Below, one piece after another: positions 9,005 through 19,006 of a DNA stretch of 37,686 bases. The notes beneath the pieces are model-generated. The model made no database searches. It was not told the origin of the DNA and saw only the letters and a program-made list of their open reading frames with translations. Position 1 is the stretch's first letter; every line of letters begins with the position of its first letter. Source of the DNA: Desulfurococcales archaeon (GTDB lineage: Archaea > Thermoproteota > Thermoprotei_A > Sulfolobales > WANQ01); contig JALVFK010000073.1 of the NCBI GenBank assembly GCA_027030065.1, forward strand, positions 1 to 37,686, in the 5' to 3' direction. Made by a program: the position numbers and the translations under genes.

Positions 9005-10748
9005 AGCAGAGATAAGAGAACTTGCACTAAAATACGCACTCCTAAACGCGGTGAAACATGAGGGTAAAGCCCAGTTAGGACCCGTAATGAGCAAGATTAT
9101 AGGAGAGAAACCGGAGTATAGAAGAATAGCGAAAAAGATAGCAAAGATAGTATCTGAGATCGTAGAAGAAGTAAATAAGAAGCCCCTTGACGAACAACGT
9201 AGAATACTAGAAGAGAAATGGCCGGAACTCTTAACTGAAAGGAAGAAAGTTGAGAAAAAAGCAGAGCTTCCCCCACTTCCCAATGTTGAGAAATACAAGG
9301 TTATTAAAACAAGATTTGCTCCCAACCCGGACTTTGTATTACATCTCGGTAATGCGAGACCAGCATTACTAAGCTATGAATATGCAGTGAAATATAAGGG
9401 TAAGATGATCTTAAGATTCGAGGATACTGATCCAAGAATAAAGAGACCTCTAGCAGAAGCGTATAAAATCATTAAGGAAGACCTAGAATGGCTTGGTATA
9501 AAATGGGATGAAGAATACATTCAGTCATTGAGGCTTAACATATACTATGACATTGCTAGAAAGCTAGTAGAAAAAGGCGGAGCATACGTAGATCTATGTA
9601 AACCGGAGGAATTCCGGAAATACCGTAATAGTGGAAAACCGTGTCCTCATAGAGACAAACCTGTTGAGGATCAATTAGAGCTTTGGGATAAAATGCTTGA
9701 AGGATACTTTGGGGAGGGCGAGGCTGTTCTCCGTGTAAAGACTCCTCTAGATTATCCTGACCCATCGGTTAGGGAGTGGGTTGCTTTCAGAATAATAGAT
9801 ACGTCTAAAACGCCGCATCCTTTAGTGGGCGACAAGTATATTGTGTGGCCTACATACAATTTTGCAGCTGCTGTAGACGATCATTTAATGGGTGTAACAC
9901 ATATTCTTAGAGCTAAAGAGCATAAAACGAATACTATAAAGCAACAATTCCTATACAAGCATATGGGATGGGATTATCCCGAAGCAATACATTTCGGTAG
10001 ATTAAAACTTGAAGGCTTCATGCTAAGTAAGTCTAGGATGCGTGAGTTAATGGAGAAGGAGGACTACGAAGGCTATGATGATCCTAGATTTGGTACATTA
10101 AGTGCACTAAGAAAGAGAGGTATAATGTCAGAAGCTATTAGAAATATAATAATGGAGGTTGGCGTAAAACATACTGATGCCGTAATAAGCTACGAGAACC
10201 TTTCAGCAGTTAACCGTAAAATAGTAGACCCTATTGCAATACGTCTTATGTTCACTCCAGATCCTGTCAAACTAATAATAGAGAACGCACCCAATAAAAT
10301 AGAAGTAGAAATTCCACTCCACCCTTCCAACACTAGTCTCGGTAAGAGAAAAATAATATTAGAAGGAGACCCGTTAGAAGTGTATATTTCATCAAATGAT
10401 GTAGAATTGATTAGAAAGCATAGTGGATTTAGGTTAATGGATCTAGGAAACCTTGAGTTAAAAGATATCGATGAAATAAACAAAACAATTGTAGCAGTGT
10501 ATAAGGGTAATGTACTAGAGGAGGCTAGGCGCAAAAAACTACCGATAATACAATGGGTCCCCCTCAACGATAATGTCGAACTAGTGCTAAAGAAACCCTT
10601 AGGAGATAAACTACTACGTATAACTGGGAGAGCCGAGCCTTATACGAGAACTGTTAAAGAGAATACTATAGTACAATTCTTGAGAGTAGGATTTGCTAGA
10701 ATACATAGTATAGGCGAGAAAATAATAGCCTACTATGCTCACGACTAA
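8973..10748 (+). CDS. gltX: Glutamyl-tRNA synthetase (archaeal type)
   Basis: TRFAPNPDFVLHLGNARPALLSYEYAVKYKGKMILRFEDTDPRIKRP; GFMLSKSRM; archaeal N-terminal region NAVKHEGKAQLGPVMSKIIGE. Confidence 0.95.
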   Translation: MTSNTLGEPNEAEIRELALKYALLNAVKHEGKAQLGPVMSKIIGEKPEYRRIAKKIAKIVSEIVEEVNKKPLDEQRRILEEKWPELLTERKKVEKKAELPPLPNVEKYKVIKTRFAPNPDFVLHLGNARPALLSYEYAVKYKGKMILRFEDTDPRIKRPLAEAYKIIKEDLEWLGIKWDEEYIQSLRLNIYYDIARKLVEKGGAYVDLCKPEEFRKYRNSGKPCPHRDKPVEDQLELWDKMLEGYFGEGEAVLRVKTPLDYPDPSVREWVAFRIIDTSKTPHPLVGDKYIVWPTYNFAAAVDDHLMGVTHILRAKEHKTNTIKQQFLYKHMGWDYPEAIHFGRLKLEGFMLSKSRMRELMEKEDYEGYDDPRFGTLSALRKRGIMSEAIRNIIMEVGVKHTDAVISYENLSAVNRKIVDPIAIRLMFTPDPVKLIIENAPNKIEVEIPLHPSNTSLGKRKIILEGDPLEVYISSNDVELIRKHSGFRLMDLGNLELKDIDEINKTIVAVYKGNVLEEARRKKLPIIQWVPLNDNVELVLKKPLGDKLLRITGRAEPYTRTVKENTIVQFLRVGFARIHSIGEKIIAYYAHD

Positions 10749-10799
10749 TAACTACTTTCTCCTTAAACTTCTAATACAGCTAAACCCTTATATTCCACG

Positions 10800-10808
10800 C
10801 TTATAATA
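10800..10808 (+). promoter_or_regulatory. Putative TATA box for the L7Ae gene
   Basis: CTTATAATA about 35-45 nt upstream of the ATG at 10844, followed by GGGAGGAGG ribosome binding site. Confidence 0.4.
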
Positions 10809-10843
10809 CGGTTCTTAGCGACGACCAAAATATAGGGAGGAGG

Positions 10844-11236
10844 ATGAACATGTCCAAACCATTTTACGTAAGATTTGAAGTACCCCCTGAACTTGCAGAA
10901 AAAGCGTACGAAGCCTTAAGAAAAGCTAGAGAAACTGGTGGAAAAATAAAGAAGGGTACAAATGAGGTAACAAAAGCAGTTGAGAGAGGCCTAGCAAAAC
11001 TAGTACTAATAGCTGAAGACGTAGATCCCCCTGAAATAGTAGCCCACTTACCATTACTATGCGATGAAAAGAAGATTCCATACGTATACGTGCCAAGCAA
11101 GAAGAAGCTAGGAGAAGCAGCAGGAATAGAAGTAGCTGCAGCAAGTGCATGCATCATAGATCCAGGTGCAGCTAAGGAACTAGTAGACGAAATAATCCGC
11201 GAAGTTAACGAGATAAGAGCAAAGACCGGAAAATAA
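10844..11236 (+). CDS. rpl7ae: 50S ribosomal protein L7Ae (K-turn binding)
   Basis: [46 protein letters not shown]. Confidence 0.97.
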   Translation: MNMSKPFYVRFEVPPELAEKAYEALRKARETGGKIKKGTNEVTKAVERGLAKLVLIAEDVDPPEIVAHLPLLCDEKKIPYVYVPSKKKLGEAAGIEVAAASACIIDPGAAKELVDEIIREVNEIRAKTGK

Positions 11237-11292
11237 CCTAGCCTTTAAGAAGCAATAAAATATTAAGTCAGCACAACATCGCAAAATAAGTA

Positions 11293-11298
11293 TTTTTT
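11293..11298 (+). terminator. Possible oligo-T terminator after L7Ae
   Basis: T6 tract in AT-rich convergent intergenic DNA (AAGTATTTTTTAAAC). Confidence 0.3.
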
Positions 11299-11361
11299 AA
11301 ACTAAAAATACAATAATTCTGCTAGGATATTTCTGATATTTAAAGTAGAATTGAACATACT

Positions 11362-11604
11362 TTACCTACGGCTTGTAAGCTTTCTGGCTTCTCTCTCTGT
11401 TTCACGAAGTATTAGTATATCTCCTACTCTAACGGGTCCTTTTACGTTCCTCGTTAGTATTCTCCCTTTATCTCTGCCTTCAAGTACTCTTACACGAACT
11501 TGAGTTATCTCGCCAGTTACACCTGTTCTCCCAATAAGCTGTATAACTTCAGCTGGAAATCCTATTTCTTCTATTATCGGCGATGTCTTTTTCCTAGCAC
11601 TCAT
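11362..11604 (-). CDS. rps28e: 30S ribosomal protein S28e
   Basis: [58 protein letters not shown]. Confidence 0.96.
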   Translation of the reverse strand: MSARKKTSPIIEEIGFPAEVIQLIGRTGVTGEITQVRVRVLEGRDKGRILTRNVKGPVRVGDILILRETEREARKLTSRR

Positions 11605-11722
11605 CTTCTGGCTTCACCCCTAGCGTGATACGAGTATAGGAAGGTTTAAAGTTCTTTTGCATATATGAATCCGTAAACCCTAAAAACCTTTACTTAGGAT
11701 TAGGCTCTGGAGCGTGGAGAGG

Positions 11723-11911
11723 ATGCCGAAGGTACATGTATGTAGCTTTTGTGGAAAGCCTATAGAGCCTGGTACAGGTTTAATGTATGTAAAAAACGAT
11801 GGCACCGTCCTCTGGTTCTGTTCAAGTAAGTGTTTTAAGAGTTATAAAATGGGTAGAGACCCGCGCAGGCTAAAGTGGACGGTAAAGTTTAAAGAAGCGC
11901 GTTCACGTTAA
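11723..11911 (+). CDS. rpl24e: 50S ribosomal protein L24e
   Basis: [53 protein letters not shown] opens at 11714; likely start ATG 11723. Confidence 0.95.
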   Translation: MPKVHVCSFCGKPIEPGTGLMYVKNDGTVLWFCSSKCFKSYKMGRDPRRLKWTVKFKEARSR

Positions 11912-11957
11912 AGTACAATCAAAGCTAACTAACTATGTAGAGATAGAGAAAAGGGCG

Positions 11958-12386
11958 ATGAATGTGACTGTTGAGAGAACATATGTAATGATAAAACCCG
12001 ATGCTGTCTCCCGTGGACTAGTGGGAGAGATAATTTCGCGATTCGAGCGAAAGGGGTTTGAGATAAAGGCCTTAAAAATGTTTAAGTTTACGCGTGAGTT
12101 AGCAGAGGAGTTCTATGCTGAGCATAAAGGCAAGCATTTCTTCAACGATTTAATAGAATTTATTACATCGGGTCCCGTTGTTGCAATGGTATTAGAGGGA
12201 GAAAACGCAGTAGAAACCGTTAGGATTATGATAGGTATAACAGATGGTAGAAGAGCTTCACCTGGCAGTATACGAGGAGACTATGCATTAGATATCACCA
12301 AAAACGTAGTTCATGCATCCGACTCGCTTAAAACAGCGGAGAGAGAGATAAACTTAATATTCAAGCCTAATGAAATAGTTGACTAA
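11958..12386 (+). CDS. ndk: Nucleoside diphosphate kinase
   Basis: [44 protein letters not shown] with active-site His. Confidence 0.95.
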   Translation: MNVTVERTYVMIKPDAVSRGLVGEIISRFERKGFEIKALKMFKFTRELAEEFYAEHKGKHFFNDLIEFITSGPVVAMVLEGENAVETVRIMIGITDGRRASPGSIRGDYALDITKNVVHASDSLKTAEREINLIFKPNEIVD

Positions 12387-12398
12387 ATTTAAAAAGGC

Positions 12399-14237
12399 CT
12401 AGAATTTTACTCCCATTACAAACCCGTATGTTGGGTTCTGTTTCCGCTTAATCTTTATTATTTCCTTTAACACCATTTTCTCGTCATCACTAAGATCCTC
12501 GAGGAACTTTGCGATCAATGTTCTAGCATGGTTATCTGGTATATCAGTATACATTACGTCGCCTTCATCTATATGTCGTCCAACCATAATGTTCCCTCTT
12601 ATCGATATAGCTACTGACATACCAGCTCTCGCTTCTGGTAAAGTCTTCCCTCTATCCTGTATCTGCATAATTCTTCCTAGAGGTCTTCCATCTTCACGCA
12701 TTAAGGGATATCCAGGTTTTATTATTCCACCGAGAACCTCTACACCAACTATGACAGGTTCGCTTCGTCTAAAGACGAAACCTGGTATTATTCTAACCTT
12801 ACCAGGTCTCACAAGAGACTCTAGTTCTCTTCTCCTACGCTCCTCTCTAAGCTTGGTGACCCAGTCTTCGTATTCTTCTAGTAGTCTATAAACAACATTG
12901 TGTCTAAATATCTTTATACCAGCCTTTGTTGCTTCTTCTCTAGCTTCAGGTAGTATTTTTACATTGAATGCTAGTATTACACCATATTCTTCTATCTCAT
13001 TTTTCGTAATAGCAGCTTCGAGGACGTCGCGTTTCGTAACGGGGCCTACATCAGCTATTCTAACGGGGATACCCTTATTCTTTAATGTTATAACTAGAGC
13101 CTCTAATGTGCCAAGAGTATCAGCTTTTACGACAACACCTTTGGTATCAGTTCTTATTTTTAATGATTCTACTTCTTCCTTAACCTTCTTTACGTACTCG
13201 TCTAGAAGAGACTTATCTGGAACAACGAGGAGAGGTGCGCCAGCAACAACACCTTCCAAATCGGGGGCTGCTATCTTTACTCCAGCAGCAGCAGAGACTT
13301 CTTCTACGCTAATAAATCTACCCTCATGGGCTCGCATTTCTTGGAGTGGGCGTGGCATTAAGAGGGCTCTTACTTTTGTTACAATAGGTTTCTCTAATCC
13401 TCCAACTACTATTATATCGCCTTTTCTTAGTATTCCATCATATATTATAACGTCTATTGTGGTGCCAAGACCGGGTTCTTCCTTTACTTCGAGTACTACT
13501 CCCTTGGCTGGCCCCTTAGTTATCATTAGCCTTTTCGCCATATACTGTTGTATCAAGCCAGCAAGTACTGCTAGGAGTTCGGGAATACCTTCACCAGTTT
13601 TCGCTGAAACGGGGACAATAGCAACTGTTTTTGTAAAGTCTCTTATCCTATCAAATCTATCAGCTTGGAATCCAAGACGATATAATTCTCCGACCATTCG
13701 GTATATTCTATCATCTAGTTCCTGCTGTACTAGTGGGTCTTGTTTTCGGATGGAGAAGAGGAAGGGTTGGTTAGGATAAGGTTTCCAACCGCTTATTCGG
13801 TCTATTTTATTGGCTGCTATAAGGAAGGGTACTTTACGTGCCTTTAATATTTCAATGCTTTCATAAGTCTGATTTTGGAATCCATCAATTACATCGACTA
13901 CGACGATTGCAAAATCTGCTACACTTCCACCTCTCCTACGTAGGTTTGAGAACATCTCATGACCAGGAGTGTCTATGAATAAGAGACCGGGTATTCTGAG
14001 TTTAAAGGGAATAATCTTTTTTAGTGGCTCGGCTATCTTCTCAATAACATCTGATGGAACAATACTTGCACCTACATGCTGGGTTATCGCACCCGGTTCT
14101 TTTAACGCTACGGTAGTTCCCCTAATCTTATCTAATAACGTAGTTTTACCATGATCTACGTGTCCTAGTACAGCTATTATCGGCTGCCTAAGCCTTCCCT
14201 CCTCCCTTTTACTCCGAGAGGCACTCATTTCATTCAC
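12399..14237 (-). CDS. infB: Translation initiation factor aIF5B (IF-2 family)
   Basis: [65 protein letters not shown] 14237 or ATG 14228 start. Confidence 0.96.
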   Translation of the reverse strand: MNEMSASRSKREEGRLRQPIIAVLGHVDHGKTTLLDKIRGTTVALKEPGAITQHVGASIVPSDVIEKIAEPLKKIIPFKLRIPGLLFIDTPGHEMFSNLRRRGGSVADFAIVVVDVIDGFQNQTYESIEILKARKVPFLIAANKIDRISGWKPYPNQPFLFSIRKQDPLVQQELDDRIYRMVGELYRLGFQADRFDRIRDFTKTVAIVPVSAKTGEGIPELLAVLAGLIQQYMAKRLMITKGPAKGVVLEVKEEPGLGTTIDVIIYDGILRKGDIIVVGGLEKPIVTKVRALLMPRPLQEMRAHEGRFISVEEVSAAAGVKIAAPDLEGVVAGAPLLVVPDKSLLDEYVKKVKEEVESLKIRTDTKGVVVKADTLGTLEALVITLKNKGIPVRIADVGPVTKRDVLEAAITKNEIEEYGVILAFNVKILPEAREEATKAGIKIFRHNVVYRLLEEYEDWVTKLREERRRRELESLVRPGKVRIIPGFVFRRSEPVIVGVEVLGGIIKPGYPLMREDGRPLGRIMQIQDRGKTLPEARAGMSVAISIRGNIMVGRHIDEGDVMYTDIPDNHARTLIAKFLEDLSDDEKMVLKEIIKIKRKQNPTYGFVMGVKF

Positions 14238-14365
14238 CTAGTGAAAACTATGGAGAAATGCTAGTTTATAACTAGTCATGACTCTAAAAACAATTTTAAA
14301 GCCGTGATACACAAATACCCCTGCACAGAGCAAGTTTAGAAGGACAAGAACTAGGTGGGAACTCG

Positions 14366-15286
14366 TTGACAGAACTAAAAAGATGGATCGTAGTCTCGGA
14401 TCCTAAGGCAAAGGATACACCAGTAGTGAAAGTGAAGCTCAAGGGAGTAGGACTTGATGAACTATTGGGATTAACTAATGAGGAAACGAAAAAGAAGTTG
14501 GTATCAAAACTAATAGAAAGTACATTAAGTGGCGCCTTCAAAACAGAGAGCCTATTAGAAAAAATAATGTTTGAGGCATTCCAAGAAGCCCTAAATAGTT
14601 TTGCGAGAAAGAAAGGCTTCAGCCTCAACAAGGCGTTAGAAGAAGTAAAGAAGGAGGAAATGCTAGCTGATGCACTAGTAAACGACGCATTAAAGATAAT
14701 CAATACATGGATAAAAGAGGGACGCACATTACCAATAGCCTACATGAACCCCAAGCTCATAGAGAAACTAAAGGCTGAGCATAGAATAGTAACGTTTAGG
14801 TACTGGAAGGATAGAAGCCTAAGAGAGAAAATAAACATTAGAGCAATTGTTGAACCCAAAGAAGACCTACCGGAAGACGAAGCCATTACAATAATGGATG
14901 TACTATTAGATAAAATTGGGGAAACAGAAGTAGAAGTAGAAGCTTTTAGAGCAAAAGCATGGCAAGTAGTAGTCGATGATAAGATAGCATCAAAGCTTCT
15001 CGGTTTAAAAATAGGTGACATAGTTGACGGATCAATAGTAGGATTAGACAACGTTAAGTTAAAGATAACTGGAGGCTCGGATGCAACAGGAATACCGATG
15101 AGACCAGACGTACCAGGTCCCGTAAAGAAGAGGGTCTTACTAAGCGGGCCACCAGGATTTCACCCCAGATTGAAGGGAGAAAGAAGAAGGAAAATGGTTC
15201 GAGGAAACGTTATTTCAGATGGCACAGTAAAGAGAGACAAAATGGTACAAATAAACACCGTAATAGTTTATTCCCCACAAGATTAG
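14366..15286 (+). CDS. rps6e: 30S ribosomal protein S6e with large internal insertion
   Basis: TTG start. N-terminal WIVVSDPKAKDTPVVKVKLKG; C-terminal LLGLKIGDIVDGSIVGLDNVKLKITGGSDATGIPMRPDVPGPVKKRVLLSGPPGFHPRLKGERRRKMVRGNVISD; long helical-looking segment between. Confidence 0.88.
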   Translation: MTELKRWIVVSDPKAKDTPVVKVKLKGVGLDELLGLTNEETKKKLVSKLIESTLSGAFKTESLLEKIMFEAFQEALNSFARKKGFSLNKALEEVKKEEMLADALVNDALKIINTWIKEGRTLPIAYMNPKLIEKLKAEHRIVTFRYWKDRSLREKINIRAIVEPKEDLPEDEAITIMDVLLDKIGETEVEVEAFRAKAWQVVVDDKIASKLLGLKIGDIVDGSIVGLDNVKLKITGGSDATGIPMRPDVPGPVKKRVLLSGPPGFHPRLKGERRRKMVRGNVISDGTVKRDKMVQINTVIVYSPQD

Positions 15287-15386
15287 TCTTTCTATACGCC
15301 TCCCTAAACTTCACTAAAAGCAATTCCAAGAACATTATTTTATCCAGTACTACAGATAGTAGTATGCAAGAACAAGGGTGATAACA

Positions 15387-16631
15387 ATGGTTTGGGAGCC
15401 CAGACAGCCAGAAGTAAATATAGGAGTAGTAGGCCATGTCGACCATGGTAAGACTACGCTAGTGCAAGCCTTAACTGGAGTATGGACTGCTAGGCACTCA
15501 GAAGAGCTAAAGAGAGGAATGACCATAAAATTGGGATATGCTGAAGGAAATATAGCTAAATGCGAAGACTGCAAAGAACCGGAAGCCTATACAACCGAGC
15601 CATCATGTAAGCACTGTGGAAGCGACTCCATACCAAGACTTTTAAGAAGAGTATCATATGTTGACGCGCCTGGCCACGAGGTTCTTATGGCAACAATGCT
15701 ATCGGGAGCAGCTATAATGGATGGTGCTATCCTCGTTATAGCTGCTAACGAGCCATGTCCTAGACCACAGACGAGAGAACACTTTGTAGCTCTCGACATT
15801 ATAGGTATAAGAAACCTAGTGATTGTTCAGAATAAAGTAGATGTTGTAACACGTGAACAAGCATTAGAAAACTATAAGCAGATAAAGAAATTCGTTGAGG
15901 GCACGTGGGCTGAGGATGCACCAATAATACCTGTAAGTGCGTTGCATAAGGCAAACATAGATATATTACTACAAGCAATACAAGAATATATTCCTACACC
16001 TAAACGCGATCCAACAAAACCGCCATTAATGTTCGTTTCAAGAAGTTTCGACGTAAATAAGCCAGGTACTCCTCCAGAAAAACTTCAGGGAGGAGTAGTA
16101 GGAGGAAGCATATTGCAAGGAGTTTTAAGAGTAGGCGATGAAATAGAGATTAGACCTGGAATAGAAATAAGAAAACACGGTAAATCAGAGTACCAGCCTC
16201 TTTATAGCGAGGTTGTGAGTCTAAGATTTGGTAACTTAGAAGTAAAGGAGGCTAGACCGGGAGGGTTAGTAGCTGTTGGAACAAAACTTGACCCTTCTCT
16301 AACAAAAGCTGATAGACTAATAGGAAATGTTGTAGGTAAGGCTGACCAGTTGCCACCAGTATATAATCATCTAAGAATACAGTATAAGTTGTTGGAAAGA
16401 GTTGTTGGAACACAGGAATTAATCAAAGTTGAGAAACTTAGAGTTAAAGAGCCATTAATGATAACAGTTGGTACAGCAATTACTCTAGGAATAGTCACAA
16501 AGGTTACAAGAGACGAAGTAGAAGTGGTTTTAAGAAGACCAGTTGTTGCTTGGAAGGGTGCTAGAGTAGCTATAAGTCGTCAGGTACGCGGTAGGTGGAG
16601 GCTTATAGGGTGGGGTATAGTAGCAGAGTAA
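15387..16631 (+). CDS. Translation initiation factor aIF2 subunit gamma
   Basis: [44 protein letters not shown]; CxxC zinc region [54 protein letters not shown] opens at 15378. Confidence 0.97.
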   Translation: MVWEPRQPEVNIGVVGHVDHGKTTLVQALTGVWTARHSEELKRGMTIKLGYAEGNIAKCEDCKEPEAYTTEPSCKHCGSDSIPRLLRRVSYVDAPGHEVLMATMLSGAAIMDGAILVIAANEPCPRPQTREHFVALDIIGIRNLVIVQNKVDVVTREQALENYKQIKKFVEGTWAEDAPIIPVSALHKANIDILLQAIQEYIPTPKRDPTKPPLMFVSRSFDVNKPGTPPEKLQGGVVGGSILQGVLRVGDEIEIRPGIEIRKHGKSEYQPLYSEVVSLRFGNLEVKEARPGGLVAVGTKLDPSLTKADRLIGNVVGKADQLPPVYNHLRIQYKLLERVVGTQELIKVEKLRVKEPLMITVGTAITLGIVTKVTRDEVEVVLRRPVVAWKGARVAISRQVRGRWRLIGWGIVAE

Positions 16632-17047
16632 GGAAGTGCTGTGTTATAATAGATACGAATATTCTACTCTTATTAGCGGATGGATTAAATGTTTTTGAGC
16701 AAATAGATGAGCTATTACTTACAAAATGCGAATACATTATACCCTCTATAGTTATAGGAGAGATAAACAAGATAGCTAGTAGTGGGAAGAATAAGTTAAA
16801 GCGTAAGGCATTAGCATCGCTACAACTTCTTGAGAAACTCAAGAAAAAATACGCTATAAGGATAGTCGAGATAAATACTGTAGGATTTAGTGTCGATGAC
16901 ACATTAATTGATCTCGCCGTGTCTATGGGATGTTATATAGCCTCCAATGATAAGGGTTTGAGAGCAAAAGCTCGGAGAAGAAGCATACCCGAAATATATT
17001 ATAGGGAGGAAAAGGGAATGTTAGAAGCGTCAAAAGAATTTATCTAG
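16610..17047 (+). CDS. PIN-domain protein (putative ribonuclease)
   Basis: [56 protein letters not shown] opens at 16595; GTG 16610 follows GGAGG. Confidence 0.88.
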   Translation: MGYSSRVRKCCVIIDTNILLLLADGLNVFEQIDELLLTKCEYIIPSIVIGEINKIASSGKNKLKRKALASLQLLEKLKKKYAIRIVEINTVGFSVDDTLIDLAVSMGCYIASNDKGLRAKARRRSIPEIYYREEKGMLEASKEFI

Positions 17048-17096
17048 GACTTAAGCATAGAATTCGCGACGAGTAAAAGAGGAGGGCGATTCTATA

Positions 17097-17669
17097 TTGT
17101 TCAAAATATATGAGGTAAAAGGAATAGTAAGAATACCGCCAGAATACTTCGGGGTAGCCGATGTAAATAGTGTTGCCGCAAAAGTCCTACGAACACAATA
17201 TGAGGGCTACATAGATCCTTCAATAGGGTTAATTATTGCAGTATACGATGTAAAAGCCTCAGATGAAGGCCTAATAATACATGGAGACGGTGCAACATAC
17301 CACGAAGTCCATTTCAAATTATTAGTATTTGCACCACGTGAAAGAGAAATTGTAGAAGGCGAGGTAGTTAGCGTAAAGAATTTCGGCTTATTCGTAAACA
17401 TAGGGCCTCTTGATGCACTTGTACATAAATCACAGATAACCGACGAGGAACCATTAGACTATGATGCGACTCGCGAAATATTCATTGGTAAGAAAACAAA
17501 GCGTGTAATAGGTAGAGGCGATAAAATAAGGGGTATGATAACGGCAGTTAGTATGCAGGCTACGGCACGTCAACCCAAAATTGCTTTAACAATGCGCCAG
17601 CCATTCCTAGGTAAATTAGAGTGGATTAAGAAACAAATAGAGGCATTGAGAAAAGCTGGTGAGGAGTAG
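17097..17669 (+). CDS. rpoE: DNA-directed RNA polymerase subunit E' (RpoE/Rpb7)
   Basis: GIVRIPPEYFG, YEGYIDPSIGLIIAVYDV, S1 domain IVEGEVVSVKNFGLFVNIGPLDALVHKSQ. TTG start after GGAGG. Confidence 0.95.
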   Translation: MFKIYEVKGIVRIPPEYFGVADVNSVAAKVLRTQYEGYIDPSIGLIIAVYDVKASDEGLIIHGDGATYHEVHFKLLVFAPREREIVEGEVVSVKNFGLFVNIGPLDALVHKSQITDEEPLDYDATREIFIGKKTKRVIGRGDKIRGMITAVSMQATARQPKIALTMRQPFLGKLEWIKKQIEALRKAGEE

Positions 17670-17673
17670 AGAA

Positions 17674-17892
17674 ATGTCAAGTAGGAGTAGAAGACATAAA
17701 CGACCCTTCAAGGCCTGCAGAAAATGTAAGCTTTTAGTACCATTAGAGGAAGAGAGATGTCCTAATTGTGGTTCTACGGATTTCACAGAGGAATGGGAGG
17801 GTATGCTAATAGTAATCGATCCAGAGGAATCTAGACTAGCACAAGCACTAGGGATAACCAAGCCAGGTAAATATGCAATAAGGGTACGTTAG
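17674..17892 (+). CDS. spt4: Transcription elongation factor Spt4 (RpoE'')
   Basis: KACRKCKLLVPLEEERCPNCGSTDFTEEWEGMLIVIDPEES. Confidence 0.93.
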   Translation: MSSRSRRHKRPFKACRKCKLLVPLEEERCPNCGSTDFTEEWEGMLIVIDPEESRLAQALGITKPGKYAIRVR

Positions 17893-17896
17893 CTTA

Positions 17897-18463
17897 ATGC
17901 TCGTATACGGTTTTTGCCTACCAGATAAGTATAGAGGTGAATTCAAGCCTCCACGTGGGGTAGTACTCTCAAGTAATCCTCAAGCAAACATCCACTACTT
18001 AGAAGAGATAACGAATTCTTATAGGGGGGTAATAGCTGTAGGAGACTATGTAACATATAACATGTTATCCGCAGGCATTAAGCCTACAATAGCTGTAATA
18101 GACTATAAGACGCTTCGAACCAAAAACATAAATTTCAACTTCAAAAAATACTATAGTAAACAAGTAAAAATCATTAATCCTCCCGCAATGATAAGTGCTT
18201 CCTCGTTGAAAAAAATACAAAGTTTAAGCGAAGATACTCTAGTAGAAGTTATAGGTGAAGAAGACCTACTCCTCCTTCCCTTCATTCTTCTACCAAGATA
18301 TTATGGCTACTTGATAGTATACGGTCAACCGGGTAGAGGTATGGTTATAGTGGAAAACAATATTCTAGCGAGGAAAACAGCTATAAACTTCTGGATACTC
18401 TTAAAACCTTGCATAAACAAGAGGGTGGGAGAAAAACGAGAACATACGGGGGATAGACCGTGA
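17897..18463 (+). CDS. DUF359 protein, predicted GTP-dependent dephospho-CoA kinase
   Basis: VIAVGDYVTYNMLSAGIKPTIAVIDYKTLR, EVIGEEDLLLLPFILL, YGQPGRGMVIV; between Spt4 and S24e. Confidence 0.82.
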   Translation: MLVYGFCLPDKYRGEFKPPRGVVLSSNPQANIHYLEEITNSYRGVIAVGDYVTYNMLSAGIKPTIAVIDYKTLRTKNINFNFKKYYSKQVKIINPPAMISASSLKKIQSLSEDTLVEVIGEEDLLLLPFILLPRYYGYLIVYGQPGRGMVIVENNILARKTAINFWILLKPCINKRVGEKREHTGDRP

Positions 18464-18804
18464 GCTCTGAAAGAAAGATAGAATTAGGCGAGGGTTATAG
18501 TGTCAGTATTATAAGTGAACAATATAATCCGCTAATAAAGCGTCGAGAACTAGTCTTACTTATTCATCACATCGGTAAGGGAACACCTGAGAGAATGGCT
18601 TTAAGAGAAGCAGTGGCTAAAGCCTATCAAGTCGATGAGGAACAAGTATATGTTAGAAAGATGGTATCAGAGTTTGGTATGGGGGCTACAAGAGCCTTCG
18701 TACACATATATGATTCACCCGAACGTGCAAAGGAGTTTGAACCCGAATATATTAGGAAAAGACATACAGGAATGGTTGTAATACAAGCAGAGGGTGGTGC
18801 CTAA
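18460..18804 (+). CDS. rps24e: 30S ribosomal protein S24e
   Basis: [64 protein letters not shown]. Confidence 0.95.
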   Translation: MSSERKIELGEGYSVSIISEQYNPLIKRRELVLLIHHIGKGTPERMALREAVAKAYQVDEEQVYVRKMVSEFGMGATRAFVHIYDSPERAKEFEPEYIRKRHTGMVVIQAEGGA

Positions 18805-18805
18805 A

Positions 18806-18976
18806 ATGTCCTGGGTTCACAAATTATATGAATATGACTATAATACTGGTAAGATAAGATTAAAGAACAAGAAATGTCCTCGATGCGGTAGGATTATGGC
18901 CTTCCATAAGAAACCTAGACCGAGATGGCACTGCGGGTATTGTCACTACACAGAGTTTGTCTCCCAAACAAAATAA
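18806..18976 (+). CDS. rps27ae: 30S ribosomal protein S27ae
   Basis: [33 protein letters not shown] opens at 18794; likely start ATG 18806. Confidence 0.94.
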   Translation: MSWVHKLYEYDYNTGKIRLKNKKCPRCGRIMAFHKKPRPRWHCGYCHYTEFVSQTK

Positions 18977-19006
18977 TATTTCTGATATCTGGGGATTATA
19001 ATAGAG

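Noticed and set aside
12898-13779. 293-aa plus-strand ORF antisense to infB
   Set aside because: Low-complexity Ser/Thr/Ile-rich translation typical of the antisense of a real gene; infB on the minus strand is unambiguous.
16610-17047. VapC toxin interpretation of the PIN protein
   Set aside because: No antitoxin-like partner ORF; embedded in a translation/transcription gene cluster.
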